Below, in pieces: positions 1-9,129 of a DNA stretch of 64,000 nt (position 1 is the stretch's first letter; each line of letters begins with the position of its first letter). Below the pieces are notes generated by a model, which saw only the letters and a program-made list of their open reading frames with translations, was not told where the DNA came from and did no database searches. A program made the position numbers and the translations under genes. The DNA is from Xylocopilactobacillus apicola (GTDB lineage Bacteria > Bacillota > Bacilli > Lactobacillales > Lactobacillaceae). The DNA lies in the NCBI RefSeq assembly GCF_033095985.1, contig NZ_AP026802.1, positions 1,612,001-1,676,000 of the forward strand, given 5' to 3'.

Positions 1-22
1 TGTAAATGTTTCAATCGAAATT

Positions 23-261
23 CTAACTTCCCAGGTCCTCACCCCATTCTTTTTCTGGTGTATCAATGCTTCCGTACTCTTTTTCTTGCTCTCTAACAAC
101 GTCCCAAAGGTTATAATTTTTGGATAAATTACAATTTTACCGTGTTGTTCAACTTCCCATTCAATCGAATCATTAGACTGTATGTTTAAAATATTTCTAA
201 TTGTAACTTGGTTTTTGCTGGTAATTTTTGAAGCAATTCTCAGTGAAGTTTTTTTGTTCAT
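23..261 (-). pseudogene. Frameshifted MazE/AbrB-type antitoxin
   Basis: Reading the minus strand from an ATG at 261 gives an AbrB-fold start with the motif KITSKNQVTIRN followed by NDSIEWEVEQHGKIVIYPK. This is the DNA-binding half of MazE-like antitoxins. After a run of five A the frame is lost, and a second frame continues with WDVVREQEKEYGSIDTPEKE and stops at 23-25. One extra A would restore an 79-codon protein, about the usual family length. No MazF toxin is visible in the window; it could lie to the left of base 1. The frameshift may be a real lesion or a homopolymer error. Confidence 0.7.
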
Positions 262-582
262 CGGTTTTGTTCAGTAATATAGAAAACATATTCAATATTA
301 AAGCAAGTGGTAGAATTATGATGTTAGCGATCCTTTTTGAATTTAGTTTAAGATCAATTTTGTTTTACAAAAAAATGTTGCTGAGGCCATCAGATAGTGG
401 ACTGAGAAGTTGCAAGAAGACAGATCTCGGCTTAAATTATTACAACTTTAAACATAATCTCCGGTTTATCAAGCCACAATAGATTCATCATTTTCAAATT
501 TTATTTAACGTTTTACGAAATTTTCGCGTAATTTATTACCTAGGGGTTGAGGCCACTATAATAAACCAAGGGAGTTTCATCA
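262..582. other. Gene-free interval
   Basis: An 84-codon plus-strand reading frame covers most of this stretch, but it has no ribosome site, no recognisable domain, and it overlaps the MazE-like remnant on the other strand. I see no supported gene here. The 40 bases before 583 hold TATAAT-like and GGGAG-like sequences that could serve the next gene. Confidence 0.4.
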
Positions 583-1444
583 ATGAAACAAAGATTATTG
601 CCCAAGAATGATAAAATTTTTAAGATCATTTTTGGGCGCAAGGAAAATTCCTGGATTTTTAAGGAATTCGTTCATGACTTGATTGGGATTGAGGTGAACG
701 AGGTTACATATCTCGATCCAACCAAGATTTTTTCCATTCGTCATTCAAAAGAAGAAGAGGTCAAGAAAAAAACTGCACCTAAGACTCGAATAGTTGATAT
801 TCTAATGGAAATAAATAATCAGACAATGTTGACTTTGGAGATGCAAGTGCGCAAGACGAACTATTTTCTAGAGCGGATCATGCTATACATCTTCTCTTTG
901 TTACCGTTATAATTACGGTAACAAAGAGAAGATGCGGGAGCCTAACAACAAGTATAGTGGGCTCGAGCCTGCAATTCAGATCTGTATTTTGGATTATAAT
1001 GAATTTGATGATGACAAAGCGATTCATCAATTTCATCTAACTGGTGAAGATGCGGTTGACGGGGTGAAACGACTCATTACAATTGTGACGTTCGAGTTGC
1101 ATAAACCGATTATCAATGTCGAAGATCCCGTTAGTAGAGATAATCTAGAAGCTATGAGGAGTATCTATATTGATGGAGTGCTTGACAGTGATGCTCCGAA
1201 GTATGTCCAGGCAGTTTATAATAAATCAAATTATTACAATTTAACGAAGGAGGATCAATTAGAAGTGGATGCAATAGAAAGCGCAATTGACCAAAGAGAA
1301 GCAGAGCTTAGTTATGCCAAAATCGAGGGTAAGAACGAAGAAAAATTTGAAGTCGCTCAGAGTTTACTCGCGCAAGGAATCGATCTTAATATAATTATTA
1401 AAGCGACAAAACTTAGTGCCGAAGAGATTGAGAAATTGAAATAG
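583..1444 (+). pseudogene. Frameshifted Rpn family PD-(D/E)XK nuclease/transposase
   Basis: Two abutting reading frames (583-912 and from 932) together make one Rpn/PDDEXK-type transposase-like protein of about 286 residues. The first part starts MKQRLLPKNDKIFKIIFG and carries the catalytic-type core DILMEI...LTLEMQ around residues 85-100. The second part continues with REPNNKYSGLEPAIQICILD and ends in a charged helix. The halves join in frame if one T is removed from TTGTTACC near 899-905, giving FSLYRYNYGNKEKM across the junction. An upstream GGGAG sits before the ATG. Members of this family are thought to promote RecA-independent recombination; this copy should be inactive. Confidence 0.8.
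888..934. repeat. Perfect 20-bp inverted repeat inside the Rpn pseudogene
   Basis: Arms 888-907 and 915-934 are perfectly complementary over 20 bases with a 7-base loop. The inverted repeat spans the frameshift point. Without the extra T the arms would be imperfect by one bulge, so the frameshift mutation itself completed the palindrome. Confidence 0.9.
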
Positions 1445-1467
1445 TTGGCAATCAGTCGTAAACAAAA

Positions 1468-1499
1468 AATTCAGTTCAATTAAGAGCTGAATTTTTTTC
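1468..1499 (+). terminator. Rho-independent terminator after the Rpn gene
   Basis: A 10-bp stem (AATTCAGTTC pairing with GAGCTGAATT, one G-U pair) with a 6-base loop is followed by seven T. It lies 24 bases after the stop of the Rpn reading frame. Confidence 0.8.
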
Positions 1500-1698
1500 G
1501 TTTATACTAATAATTTTTTGGATTACTGGCGTGCACAGCGAATACGGAACTAGACAATCTCCTATCTGTAAATACATTTTAAGCAGTGCTGATCATGATC
1601 CATGTGAGAAAAACAGTACAATTATAAACGATAATTTTGAAGACGACGATTTGGATGCTAATTCTTCTAGAAGATGATTTAACAGTGTGTAATAATCC
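1500..1698. other. Intergenic, no gene recognised
   Basis: This stretch lies between convergent genes and shows no reading frame with a ribosome site. Nothing further could be supported. Confidence 0.4.
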
Positions 1699-3966
1699 TT
1701 ATTTCCGTTGAGAAACTGCGACTGATATGCTTCCAAGCAACAAAATTCCCAAACAAATTATGGTAACCATACCAAACGGCGGCACGAGTCTTACCGCTGA
1801 TAATCCGACCGAATTCATTAATAGCGAACCTAACGGTGACCCAATCAGCACTCCAAAAGTGATCCCAATTAGTTGACCTAAAACAATAACTGATAAAAAT
1901 CGATATAAGAGAATATGTCTAATTCGGAAATTGGAATAACCAATCATTTTCAAGGTATTAAATTCCTTGACCTCTTGAATCAACGTTAATTTAACCAGCA
2001 TTGACAGAAGCATACATGTTAGCACAATCGTAATTATTAAGATAAAAAGTAACATCGCCTGCAATATTAAGCGCACGTAATTGATCCCAGAAATATAAGT
2101 TGCCCGACCGTTTTGAACATTAACGTTATCGACGTTGTCAAACTTCTTAATCAGTTTATTAATTTTAGCTTCATCATATTTTTTAAAATTTATGACCACT
2201 TGGCTTGGAGAAAAATTAGAATTCAGTCTTTGAAAACCGCTAATCGACATTTTTGCCGACAATCCATTGTTATTGATACTCTGATAAAAGCCAGTAATTT
2301 GATACTTTTTCTTCACTCCTCGGTATTTGAGCTCAATTTGCGCACCAACTTTTTTGTGCAAACTCTGCGCCATTTTCTTGGTTAATAAGATTTCATTTTG
2401 ATTTGTTGGATAAGACCCCTGCAGCAATTTCGTTGATTTATTAAAATGTTCGAGTATATCTACTGTTGTTTTTTGACCATTTATATTAACCATCATCTGA
2501 TCGGCTTTAGAAACATAGGTAGGGTGTGTACCTTTAGAAATTTGAGTTGCCACATTGGATAATTGAGCTGAACTATTTTTTGCTAGCAAAACAAGATCCC
2601 CGTCAGGCGCCCCTAACACGCTAAGTGCTCCGCTCGTACTATTAAAAAGACTTGCAAAGCCCAGAATAACTACCATTAAAAACGTCAAAAGACTCACAAT
2701 CGAAAATAAAGTTCCAGTTTTTTTAAATTGACCAATGAATTTGTTGACTCCAAGCGTAAAGTTCAATCGCTTTGGTGAAATTGTCGCTAATTTAAAGTGA
2801 AAATTTTTGTGACTCTCAGTAGACTGCTGCATGATTTGAATAATTGGACCAACCCTTAATGCCTTTAAAAAACCAATTACGCAAACAATAATTAAAGCAG
2901 CTGCAATCAGTAAACCTATAGTTATGGTGCTAAATAACTCATTTTGACCACCCCAGGAAACTCCAGTGACGTTTGACAAATAGCCGCTTAGAAATACGTA
3001 GCTGAAATACCCGATTACAATACCAATTATTGTCCCCGTTAAAATAATAGAAACTGATTTAACTAAATAATTTAAAATTACCTTCAATCGAGTAAAACCT
3101 TGTGATAGAAGAATCGACATTTCGAGTTTATTATCGTCAATTGTAACTGTTATCAAATACCACAACATAATTAAAATTGAAATTAAGATAAATAAAGATA
3201 ATGTTAATAGTAAGATGATAAACACTGAGGGAATCAACATTAAGTTTGATTCAATGTTTGCAAAAGAATAGTCAATCGCACTACTAGGTAAATTTCCTAA
3301 ACTTTTGAGTACTTTTGGTGTCGTCTTTGCAATCTGGTGATGATTTGAAAGATAACCGGAAATTAATTTATACTTTGCCATGCCGTTTTGCGGATAGTGA
3401 CTGCTAAACGAATTAAATTTGCTGCTACTCACTAGAATCCTTTTTTGACCTGCCAGAGAAGAAGAAAAAATTGGATCGTCAAAAAACCCCTTGATTTTGA
3501 ATTTTTGGAAACTTTTTCCCGGTTTTAAAGTAATCGTCTGATTGAGCTTTAGACCATAAACCTTTTTTAAACTTTGAGGAATTAATACTTCGTTACCATT
3601 TAATTTTTTTAGATCCTCTCTTTTGAAATCTCGATTTGAATTGGGAGAAAAGAAAACGACTTCTTTATCTTTTACTTGATCAACAAAATTTCCTGTGTAG
3701 TACTCCTGAACATAAGAAGTCTTGATCTTACTGTTATTGACCAGTTTCTCAGCAAAATTAGATTTATATTGATTATTTTCAACAGCAACCAGAACTTCTG
3801 GCTGTTGACTAGCTGAATATGATTCCAATAAAAACTTTTTAGATTCCAAATGTAAATGAATCGCTGTTGAAAACAAGGATGTGAGAATTAAAGTCATCAA
3901 CAATAAAACAACGGAAAGAAATTTCTTTTCTTTGAAATTACCTTTTAAAATACTCTTATAAAACAT
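1699..3966 (-). CDS. FtsX-type ABC transporter permease (cluster A)
   Basis: About 755 residues with the layout of antimicrobial-peptide type FtsX/BceB-like permeases: one N-terminal membrane helix, a large extracellular domain (about residues 45-235), three helices (240-375), a second short helix and extracellular domain (415-620), then three C-terminal helices. I chose the ATG at 3966 rather than the GTG at 3975 because the sequence AGGGGTGG sits five bases before the ATG and the GTG falls inside it. It follows the ATPase gene with a short gap and forms a two-gene operon controlled by the LytTR-type operator at 4763-4792. The substrate is probably a peptide, for export or resistance; this is inferred from context. 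Confidence 0.85.
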   Translation of the reverse strand: MFYKSILKGNFKEKKFLSVVLLLMTLILTSLFSTAIHLHLESKKFLLESYSASQQPEVLVAVENNQYKSNFAEKLVNNSKIKTSYVQEYYTGNFVDQVKDKEVVFFSPNSNRDFKREDLKKLNGNEVLIPQSLKKVYGLKLNQTITLKPGKSFQKFKIKGFFDDPIFSSSLAGQKRILVSSSKFNSFSSHYPQNGMAKYKLISGYLSNHHQIAKTTPKVLKSLGNLPSSAIDYSFANIESNLMLIPSVFIILLLTLSLFILISILIMLWYLITVTIDDNKLEMSILLSQGFTRLKVILNYLVKSVSIILTGTIIGIVIGYFSYVFLSGYLSNVTGVSWGGQNELFSTITIGLLIAAALIIVCVIGFLKALRVGPIIQIMQQSTESHKNFHFKLATISPKRLNFTLGVNKFIGQFKKTGTLFSIVSLLTFLMVVILGFASLFNSTSGALSVLGAPDGDLVLLAKNSSAQLSNVATQISKGTHPTYVSKADQMMVNINGQKTTVDILEHFNKSTKLLQGSYPTNQNEILLTKKMAQSLHKKVGAQIELKYRGVKKKYQITGFYQSINNNGLSAKMSISGFQRLNSNFSPSQVVINFKKYDEAKINKLIKKFDNVDNVNVQNGRATYISGINYVRLILQAMLLFILIITIVLTCMLLSMLVKLTLIQEVKEFNTLKMIGYSNFRIRHILLYRFLSVIVLGQLIGITFGVLIGSPLGSLLMNSVGLSAVRLVPPFGMVTIICLGILLLGSISVAVSQRK

Positions 3967-3968
3967 TA

Positions 3969-4694
3969 TTACCACCCCTTTTGACTCAAAAAGGCATTAA
4001 TATCAGAGATATTTTTAGAGTAATCTAAAGTTAAATTCCCTAAGATCTTACCGTCTGAAAGATAAATTATTTGATCGCAGTAAGATGCTGACCTGACATC
4101 ATGAGTTACCATTAGAACGGTTGTTTTAAGTTCAACGTTGACAAATTTCAGCGTTTCCATTACTTGCTTTCCTGCAGCAGAATTCAAAGCTCCCGTTGGT
4201 TCATCGGCAAAAACAATCTCAGGATTATTCATTAAAGCTCTAGCAATTGCTCCCCGTTGTTTTTGACCACCAGAAAGCTGACTTGGATAATGATTTTTTA
4301 CATTAAGAAGCTGGACTTTATCTAATAAATCGTTTGCCTGTTTTAAGGCATCTGACTTTGATTGTTTTAAATACCCCCGAACTAACAAGTTATCAAGCAG
4401 ACTCATATCTTCCAATAATCTAAAATCTTGAAAAATAAAGCCCATATTTTTAGCACGAAAAGATGCCAAGTCACGATTAGACATTCGGCTTAATTCATTA
4501 TCTAAAAGCAAAATCTTGCCACTATCTGGCTGATCCATGCCACTAATACAGTTTAGAAGAGTCGACTTTCCCGCACCTGAATTACCCATTATCGCAATAA
4601 ATTGACCTTCTTCAACATTCAAAGAAATGCCATTTAAAATTGGTGTCCTACCATATTTTTTGTTAATGTTTTGCGCTTTTAAAATAATTGTCAC
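3969..4694 (-). CDS. ABC transporter ATP-binding protein (cluster A)
   Basis: This 241-residue MacB/BceA-type ATPase has Walker A GNSGAGKST (about residue 37), signature LSGGQKQRG (about 140), Walker B EIVFADEPTG and the H-loop MVTHD. It drives the FtsX permease encoded just downstream. The start has an AGGTTT-type ribosome site (GGAGGTTTAATTGTG region). It is the first gene after sensor pair A and has its own promoter with two LytTR-like half-sites, so it is the likely direct target of response regulator A. Confidence 0.9.
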   Translation of the reverse strand: MTIILKAQNINKKYGRTPILNGISLNVEEGQFIAIMGNSGAGKSTLLNCISGMDQPDSGKILLLDNELSRMSNRDLASFRAKNMGFIFQDFRLLEDMSLLDNLLVRGYLKQSKSDALKQANDLLDKVQLLNVKNHYPSQLSGGQKQRGAIARALMNNPEIVFADEPTGALNSAAGKQVMETLKFVNVELKTTVLMVTHDVRSASYCDQIIYLSDGKILGNLTLDYSKNISDINAFLSQKGW

Positions 4695-4729
4695 AATTAA
4701 ACCTCCGTTTCACTTTCAAATATCCTCAG

Positions 4730-4792
4730 TTTATAAACAAAAACGGATGGATCGGTTTAACTTACGTCAATTATCAGTTTTATTACGCGAAT
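4730..4792 (-). promoter_or_regulatory. LytTR-type operator and promoter of the cluster A transporter
   Basis: On the plus strand TTACGTCAA (4763-4771) and TTACGCGAA (4784-4792) are two similar 9-mers exactly 21 bp apart, the spacing known for LytTR regulators of bacteriocin loci. A TATAAA -10 candidate on the minus strand is at 4735-4730. The distal half-site touches the stop codon of the regulator gene. Confidence 0.7.
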
Positions 4793-5550
4793 TAATCTTC
4801 ACTTGATTTAAATTTTGCCAGGATGGGGGCAAACTTTTTTATCTGCCACTTTGAACATTCAATTGTGAACCCATTAGAAAGCTTGATGATACCTTCTTTT
4901 GAAGAACATTCGACAACTTCTTTTAAGTTAACCAAAGCATCACGACGACAGCGAATAAAATAATCAGGAAAGTGCCCTTCAAACTTTTCTAGCGAACCAT
5001 TACATTCAAAAATCTGATGTTTAGAAACGACTTTTAGTTTATGATTGCCTACCACTTCTATATCAACGAGATCCTTAAGACGAATGTACTTACGATCACG
5101 ATCTGAAGTAAATTCAATTTCTTCTTCATGATTATTGGCTTGATCGATGCGATAACGTTCACAGATCGTATCGATTGCTGAATCAATCTTATTTTTCAAC
5201 AATTCAGGATCAGTTGGTTTAACAATATAATCAAAAGCTCCAAGCTTATATTCAAAAGTCAACATCCCAAATTCAGAATGAGACGTAATGAAAATAATGA
5301 AACCATGAGGATCGCTTTCTCTGATTTTAAGCGCTAATTGTAAGCCATCATATTGCTCATTAGCCAAATCAATATCAAGAAAATAGATGCTTGTTGTTGC
5401 GGCATCTAAATTACCAATAATTTCCTGCGGATTTGTGGTGGCGACCTCAATTTGCATCGCGATTTCTTCGAACATGGTTTTATCTTTAATAATTTTTGTA
5501 ATTGCAGCTAAATGAGTTTCTTGATCGTCACAAACGAATATTTTTATCAT
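4792..5550 (-). CDS. LytTR response regulator A (AgrA/ComE-like)
   Basis: A 252-residue response regulator. The receiver domain has the acidic pair CDDQ at 8-9, the phospho-acceptor Asp59 in YFLDID, and conserved residues TSH and K (YIVKPTD). The LytTR DNA-binding domain spans about 145-250 (EVVGNHKL, RCRRDALVNL). It lies 18 bases downstream of the kinase gene and is 50-60 percent similar by eye to regulators C and D in this window. Its operator is probably the paired 21-bp-spaced site that directly follows the gene. Confidence 0.93.
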   Translation of the reverse strand: MIKIFVCDDQETHLAAITKIIKDKTMFEEIAMQIEVATTNPQEIIGNLDAATTSIYFLDIDLANEQYDGLQLALKIRESDPHGFIIFITSHSEFGMLTFEYKLGAFDYIVKPTDPELLKNKIDSAIDTICERYRIDQANNHEEEIEFTSDRDRKYIRLKDLVDIEVVGNHKLKVVSKHQIFECNGSLEKFEGHFPDYFIRCRRDALVNLKEVVECSSKEGIIKLSNGFTIECSKWQIKKFAPILAKFKSSED

Positions 5551-5568
5551 GGAGTTTAGTCTCTTAAC

Positions 5569-6890
5569 TTATTTTTTTATAAATAATTTTTGAGTGAACG
5601 TATAATCGACACAAATTGTTTCAAGCTCTACGTAATCTGAACTTTCAACAAAATCTGCTAAATTTTGTAACCCCAAACCGTGGTTTGCACCCTTTTTTGA
5701 CCTACCAGCCTCTACATTAATAGTCGGCTCATCACACGTGTTAGCTACAATAATTATCGTCTGTCTTTCGTCATCAATAAAGGCTAAACTCAATTTTGCT
5801 TGATCTTGATCAATGCAAGCTTCAATCGCATTATCCAAAATGATACCAAGCGCTCGTGACAAATCAAAGGGGTCTACTTTATTAATTGTAATCTGATCAC
5901 TGCATTCAACTGTGACATCAATACCTAGTTGAACCGCTTGAATTATTTTTGTTGAAACCAAGCCCTTCACTGCGGGAATATTAATGTTTTTCAGCTGATT
6001 TAAAGTCCCCGATTTTATCTCAACATTACTTTCAATCAATTTGTTTTTGGTTAAAAAATTTTCGAGACCAACAGAATCAACTTGACCATTTTCCACAAAT
6101 CCGCCAATCCCAATCAGCATATTTTTATAATCGTGTTGAACCTTTTTAATTTCCAGCTGCATCTTCTCTAACGTATCAATGTAGCCTTCCATCATCGATT
6201 TTTCAGTATAAAGCTGGGCTTTTTGACGATTATTTTTGACTTCGTGATTTACGTAAATTCCCACCACTAAAACAAAAATTGCAAAAATAATAAATGCCTG
6301 GTTTATCTGATTGAATTCTTTTAGCGATAGACTAAACTTCTGCCATTGAGTACTTGAGCCAGAAAATTCCGTTCCTTTCCTTTGAATCAAGATTAATAAA
6401 ATAAAATTAGTGAAAGAAATGTACTTACTAAATGTGACTTTCTCGGCGTATTAAGAAGGATTGAAATTGTTTTTCTTAATTTTTTTCTCATTACTAGAGG
6501 CAAAATAATTTGAAAGACAAGATTAATAGCCAATAAATAAAAATACATTTCTTTAAAATTGAATGAAGCTAGAACGATACACATCAGTTTTTGGATAAAT
6601 AAATTTTCCAGCACGAAAAACAAGAGCATGGGAAAAAAATCACGACATTTAGGCAGGAAAACAAGGTAAAAAAGACCAACTACGATGCCTGCAATCAACA
6701 AGTATTGATCAATTCTAATGACTGGATTGTGATCAATCATTTGAGAAATAAAGTAAAATGCCGAGCTTACTATCAGGTTGATTAAAATGACGGCGATTTT
6801 ACTTTTTGAGCTGAACAAGCGATTGAAAAACAAGAAAATATTTAACTCTAAAAATAGTGACCACAACAATATTGATAAAATAACGATCAA
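5569..6890 (-). pseudogene. Frameshifted AgrC/ComD-type histidine kinase A
   Basis: Two frames (6890-6393 and 6390-5569) match the N- and C-terminal parts of intact kinases C (458 aa) and D (459 aa) in this window. The first holds the membrane helices. The second holds the last helix, the dimerisation box QHDYKN, the N box ILDNAIEAC and the G box HGLGLQNL. A one-base insertion or two-base deletion in the T-rich stretch near 6395-6410 separates them; removing it joins STFLSLIL to the second frame. I place the start at the TTG at 6890, preceded by AAAAGGG, which aligns residue for residue with kinase D (LELNIFLFF at the same distance). It may be truly split, translated as two parts, or a sequence error. 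Confidence 0.8.
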
Positions 6891-7029
6891 AGTGAATACC
6901 CTTTTTGTAACCAGTTTAGCACATTCAAGCAAAAAAACCTCAAGGTTCGTTGGAACCTCAAGGGAAAATTGACTTTAAATTTAAATCAGGAGAATCAATT
7001 TTGTTGAAAGGAAGAATGGCGATTTAAAT

Positions 7030-7221
7030 TCAAAAAATTGTTATATCCGCAAGATCTGGCGACTTTGCGGCAGCATAAATATCAGAGACCAAAGGTACTA
7101 AAGTAATAAACCCCATCTCATCTTTTGAGATAAAAAATTCTTGATCAGGTTCAATACTTAATTCATCCGGCAAAGAAATTACTAGCGAATTTTTTTGCCT
7201 TTGGGCTTTTACCTTTTTCAT
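7030..7221 (-). CDS. Orphan MazE/PemI-like AbrB-fold antitoxin
   Basis: A 63-residue protein starting MKKVKAQRQKNSLVISLPDE, the hallmark of Lactobacillus MazE/PemI-type AbrB-fold proteins, followed by EFFISKDEMGFITLVP. The C-terminal toxin-binding tail looks shortened. It touches the stop codon of the lipoprotein gene upstream, so it is the last gene of the MacAB-like operon, an unusual place for an antitoxin. No toxin gene follows; the next gene is kinase A. It could act as a small DNA-binding regulator of the operon or be a remnant. Confidence 0.7.
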   Translation of the reverse strand: MKKVKAQRQKNSLVISLPDELSIEPDQEFFISKDEMGFITLVPLVSDIYAAAKSPDLADITIF

Positions 7222-7685
7222 TATTTAACCTCTTTAACAATCTTTTTTAAAACAGATGTTGGCGTGTCTTGATTTGGTAAATCCAAATACATCGGCTGCC
7301 CTCCCTCTACAAGAATTACGGCATCATAAGGAGTCTTAATAATTTGAGATTTTTCAATTATTTTTTTACCAGATTCAGTAGTTCCATCTACTGTGTATAG
7401 CTTCTCGCCGATCTCTTGACATTGTCTAGAAAGCTTTTTTAATGCCTCATCTGATTTTTTGGAACCAGGAGTTTTAAAAAAGATAATCTGTCCAGCAGCG
7501 TCTTTGTTATCCACCTTTTTTACATATTCCTCAGCTGAAATTTCTTCAATTTCCGGTTTTGAGCTGCTACTTTTGCTACTTTTCGAAACAGAAACACTAC
7601 TACTAGTTGAATCTTCCTTTTTCGCCTGACACCCTATCAGCAATAACGTGCAGAAAAGTAAGATTATCCCTTTAGTTTTTGACAT
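7221..7685 (-). CDS. Thioredoxin-like lipoprotein without CXXC (bacteriocin accessory type)
   Basis: A 154-residue lipoprotein with lipobox LLIGC (Cys19), a Ser-rich linker and a thioredoxin-fold-like domain (residues 50-154) that resembles putative bacteriocin transport accessory proteins. The motif IIFFKTPGSKKSD stands where a thioredoxin has its CXXC, so no redox-active pair is present; only one Cys (RQCQEIGEKLY) remains in the domain. The later IIKTPYDAVIL corresponds to the cis-Pro strand. It lies between the small membrane gene and the MazE-like gene in the exporter operon. Three paralogues are encoded at 33.8-35.7 kb. A chaperone role in export is inferred. Confidence 0.75.
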   Translation of the reverse strand: MSKTKGIILLFCTLLLIGCQAKKEDSTSSSVSVSKSSKSSSSKPEIEEISAEEYVKKVDNKDAAGQIIFFKTPGSKKSDEALKKLSRQCQEIGEKLYTVDGTTESGKKIIEKSQIIKTPYDAVILVEGGQPMYLDLPNQDTPTSVLKKIVKEVK

Positions 7686-7693
7686 TAATTCGA

Positions 7694-7927
7694 TTATTTC
7701 CCGCCTTTTTTACCATCTGGACCACCTTGATATTCGATTTTGACACCATCTTTTTCCATTTCTTTGAGCTGCTTATCTGTCATCATCATCGAATCGCCTT
7801 CTTTCACATTCTTTAAATCTGGTTTCGTATTTAATTTGATTACGATAAAAACCGTTGCGATTACTACAATTAGAGCTGCCGCAGCTCCGATGATCATAAA
7901 TTTCTTGCCATTATTTTTCTTTTTCAT
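7694..7927 (-). CDS. Small single-pass membrane protein with GGP/GGK tail
   Basis: A 77-residue protein with a positively charged start, one membrane helix (about residues 10-30) and an outside tail ending EYQGGPDGKKGGK. The paralogue at 33392-33637 conserves the layout and the tail (HGGPNDNTGGK) and the MxDKQxKEM motif. I recognise no named family. Its fixed position between permease and thioredoxin-like lipoprotein in both exporter operons suggests it is a partner, or possibly a processed substrate, of the exporter. Confidence 0.75.
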   Translation of the reverse strand: MKKKNNGKKFMIIGAAAALIVVIATVFIVIKLNTKPDLKNVKEGDSMMMTDKQLKEMEKDGVKIEYQGGPDGKKGGK

Positions 7928-7947
7928 TATTTACTCCATTTCAAAAT

Positions 7948-9129
7948 TTATTTAATTAATTCAACTACATCTTTTTTAGAAGCGTTCTTCGAAGGAATAT
8001 AGCTAAATACCAACCCGACGAGAACTGAAATTCCCATTGCTAGAAACGCCACAAAAGGATCAAATATAAAATCCAAATTCATTGATTTACTGATGACAAA
8101 AGCAATGATATCTCCCAACAAATAACCAATGATTCCACCGAACAACGTCAGCGTTAAACCTTCTAACAGAAATTGCATTTGAATTGCCCTTTCTGTCGCT
8201 CCGAGAGCTCTGCGAATTCCAATTTCTTTGATTCGCTCTGAGATCGAGGTATAAACCATGTTCATGACGCCAACGCCTGAAATAAACAGCGAGATTCCGG
8301 CAATGAAGCTCACGATCAAGGTTAACATCTGCAGACTTGAACTAATTCTATCAGTCATTTCTGCATCATTTGCAAACTCGTATCTACCTTGATTTTTCAT
8401 GCTGCCAGATTTACTAAGATTTTTGACAACTTTGTCTGCAACTTTCGCCAAATTTTGATCACTTGGAACTGTGATTTGAATATTTTTCAGTGGTGCTCCA
8501 CGGAAATAATTCTCATAAGTCGCCTTGTTCATTTCGATTTTGGTGGTATTAGTAATATCTGGTTCGAAAACTCCTTTAATCAGAAAAGATTCATTAGCGA
8601 TTTCAACTGTTTTTCCCACCGCATCACCATTAGGAAACAGTTCTTTAACTAACTGATTTGAGACTGTCACAACCTTATTACCAATATCAGCGCTGCTTAA
8701 ATCCTTGCCAGCAATTACTTTTTCGCCCTTACTGTCAACCAAATGGATTTTGGTATTTTGAGAATTTTTACCTAAAACGACCTGCTGGTAACGATACACC
8801 TGATCTGGCTTTTCCTTTTCGTACTGCACCTCGGAAACACCAGGCACACTGCGAACTAAATCTAAATCATGCTCATTGAAGTAGACAAAACTGCTTTTAC
8901 CAAAATTCTCATCATCTTCTGGAGAAAAACTGATCTTCGTCCGATTATTCTTGATATCTTCAGTGTTTAGAAGCTGCTTCAACGAATATCTTTCATACCC
9001 CCGCCCAACCGTCACAATTGTGATCACCGCCGCAATTCCGACAATAATTCCAATGATCGTCAAAAAACTGCGGCGCTTGTTTTTTAAAATCGCCTTGATG
9101 GCTGTTTCAATACTAATTGTTATTTTCAT
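7948..9129 (-). CDS. MacB-like ABC transporter permease (cluster B)
   Basis: A 393-residue MacB/FtsX permease: N-terminal helix after KNKRRSFLTIIGIIVGI, a periplasmic-type extracellular domain (45-265), then three helices in the C-terminal 120 residues with the MacB motif ERIKEIGIRRALGA. It overlaps the ATPase gene by four bases (ATGA). Together with the upstream adaptor and ATPase it forms a MacAB-like exporter. The paralogue at 35777-36967 is highly similar along its whole length. Confidence 0.9.
   Translation of the reverse strand: MKITISIETAIKAILKNKRRSFLTIIGIIVGIAAVITIVTVGRGYERYSLKQLLNTEDIKNNRTKISFSPEDDENFGKSSFVYFNEHDLDLVRSVPGVSEVQYEKEKPDQVYRYQQVVLGKNSQNTKIHLVDSKGEKVIAGKDLSSADIGNKVVTVSNQLVKELFPNGDAVGKTVEIANESFLIKGVFEPDITNTTKIEMNKATYENYFRGAPLKNIQITVPSDQNLAKVADKVVKNLSKSGSMKNQGRYEFANDAEMTDRISSSLQMLTLIVSFIAGISLFISGVGVMNMVYTSISERIKEIGIRRALGATERAIQMQFLLEGLTLTLFGGIIGYLLGDIIAFVISKSMNLDFIFDPFVAFLAMGISVLVGLVFSYIPSKNASKKDVVELIK

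Noticed and set aside
228-482. An 84-codon plus-strand frame near the left edge
   Set aside because: No ribosome site or domain, and it overlaps the MazE-like remnant on the other strand.
6931-6963. CCTCAAGG repeat with a small hairpin upstream of kinase A as a strong terminator
   Set aside because: The stem is only six base pairs and the T-run is five bases away, so termination is possible but weak; not listed as a feature.
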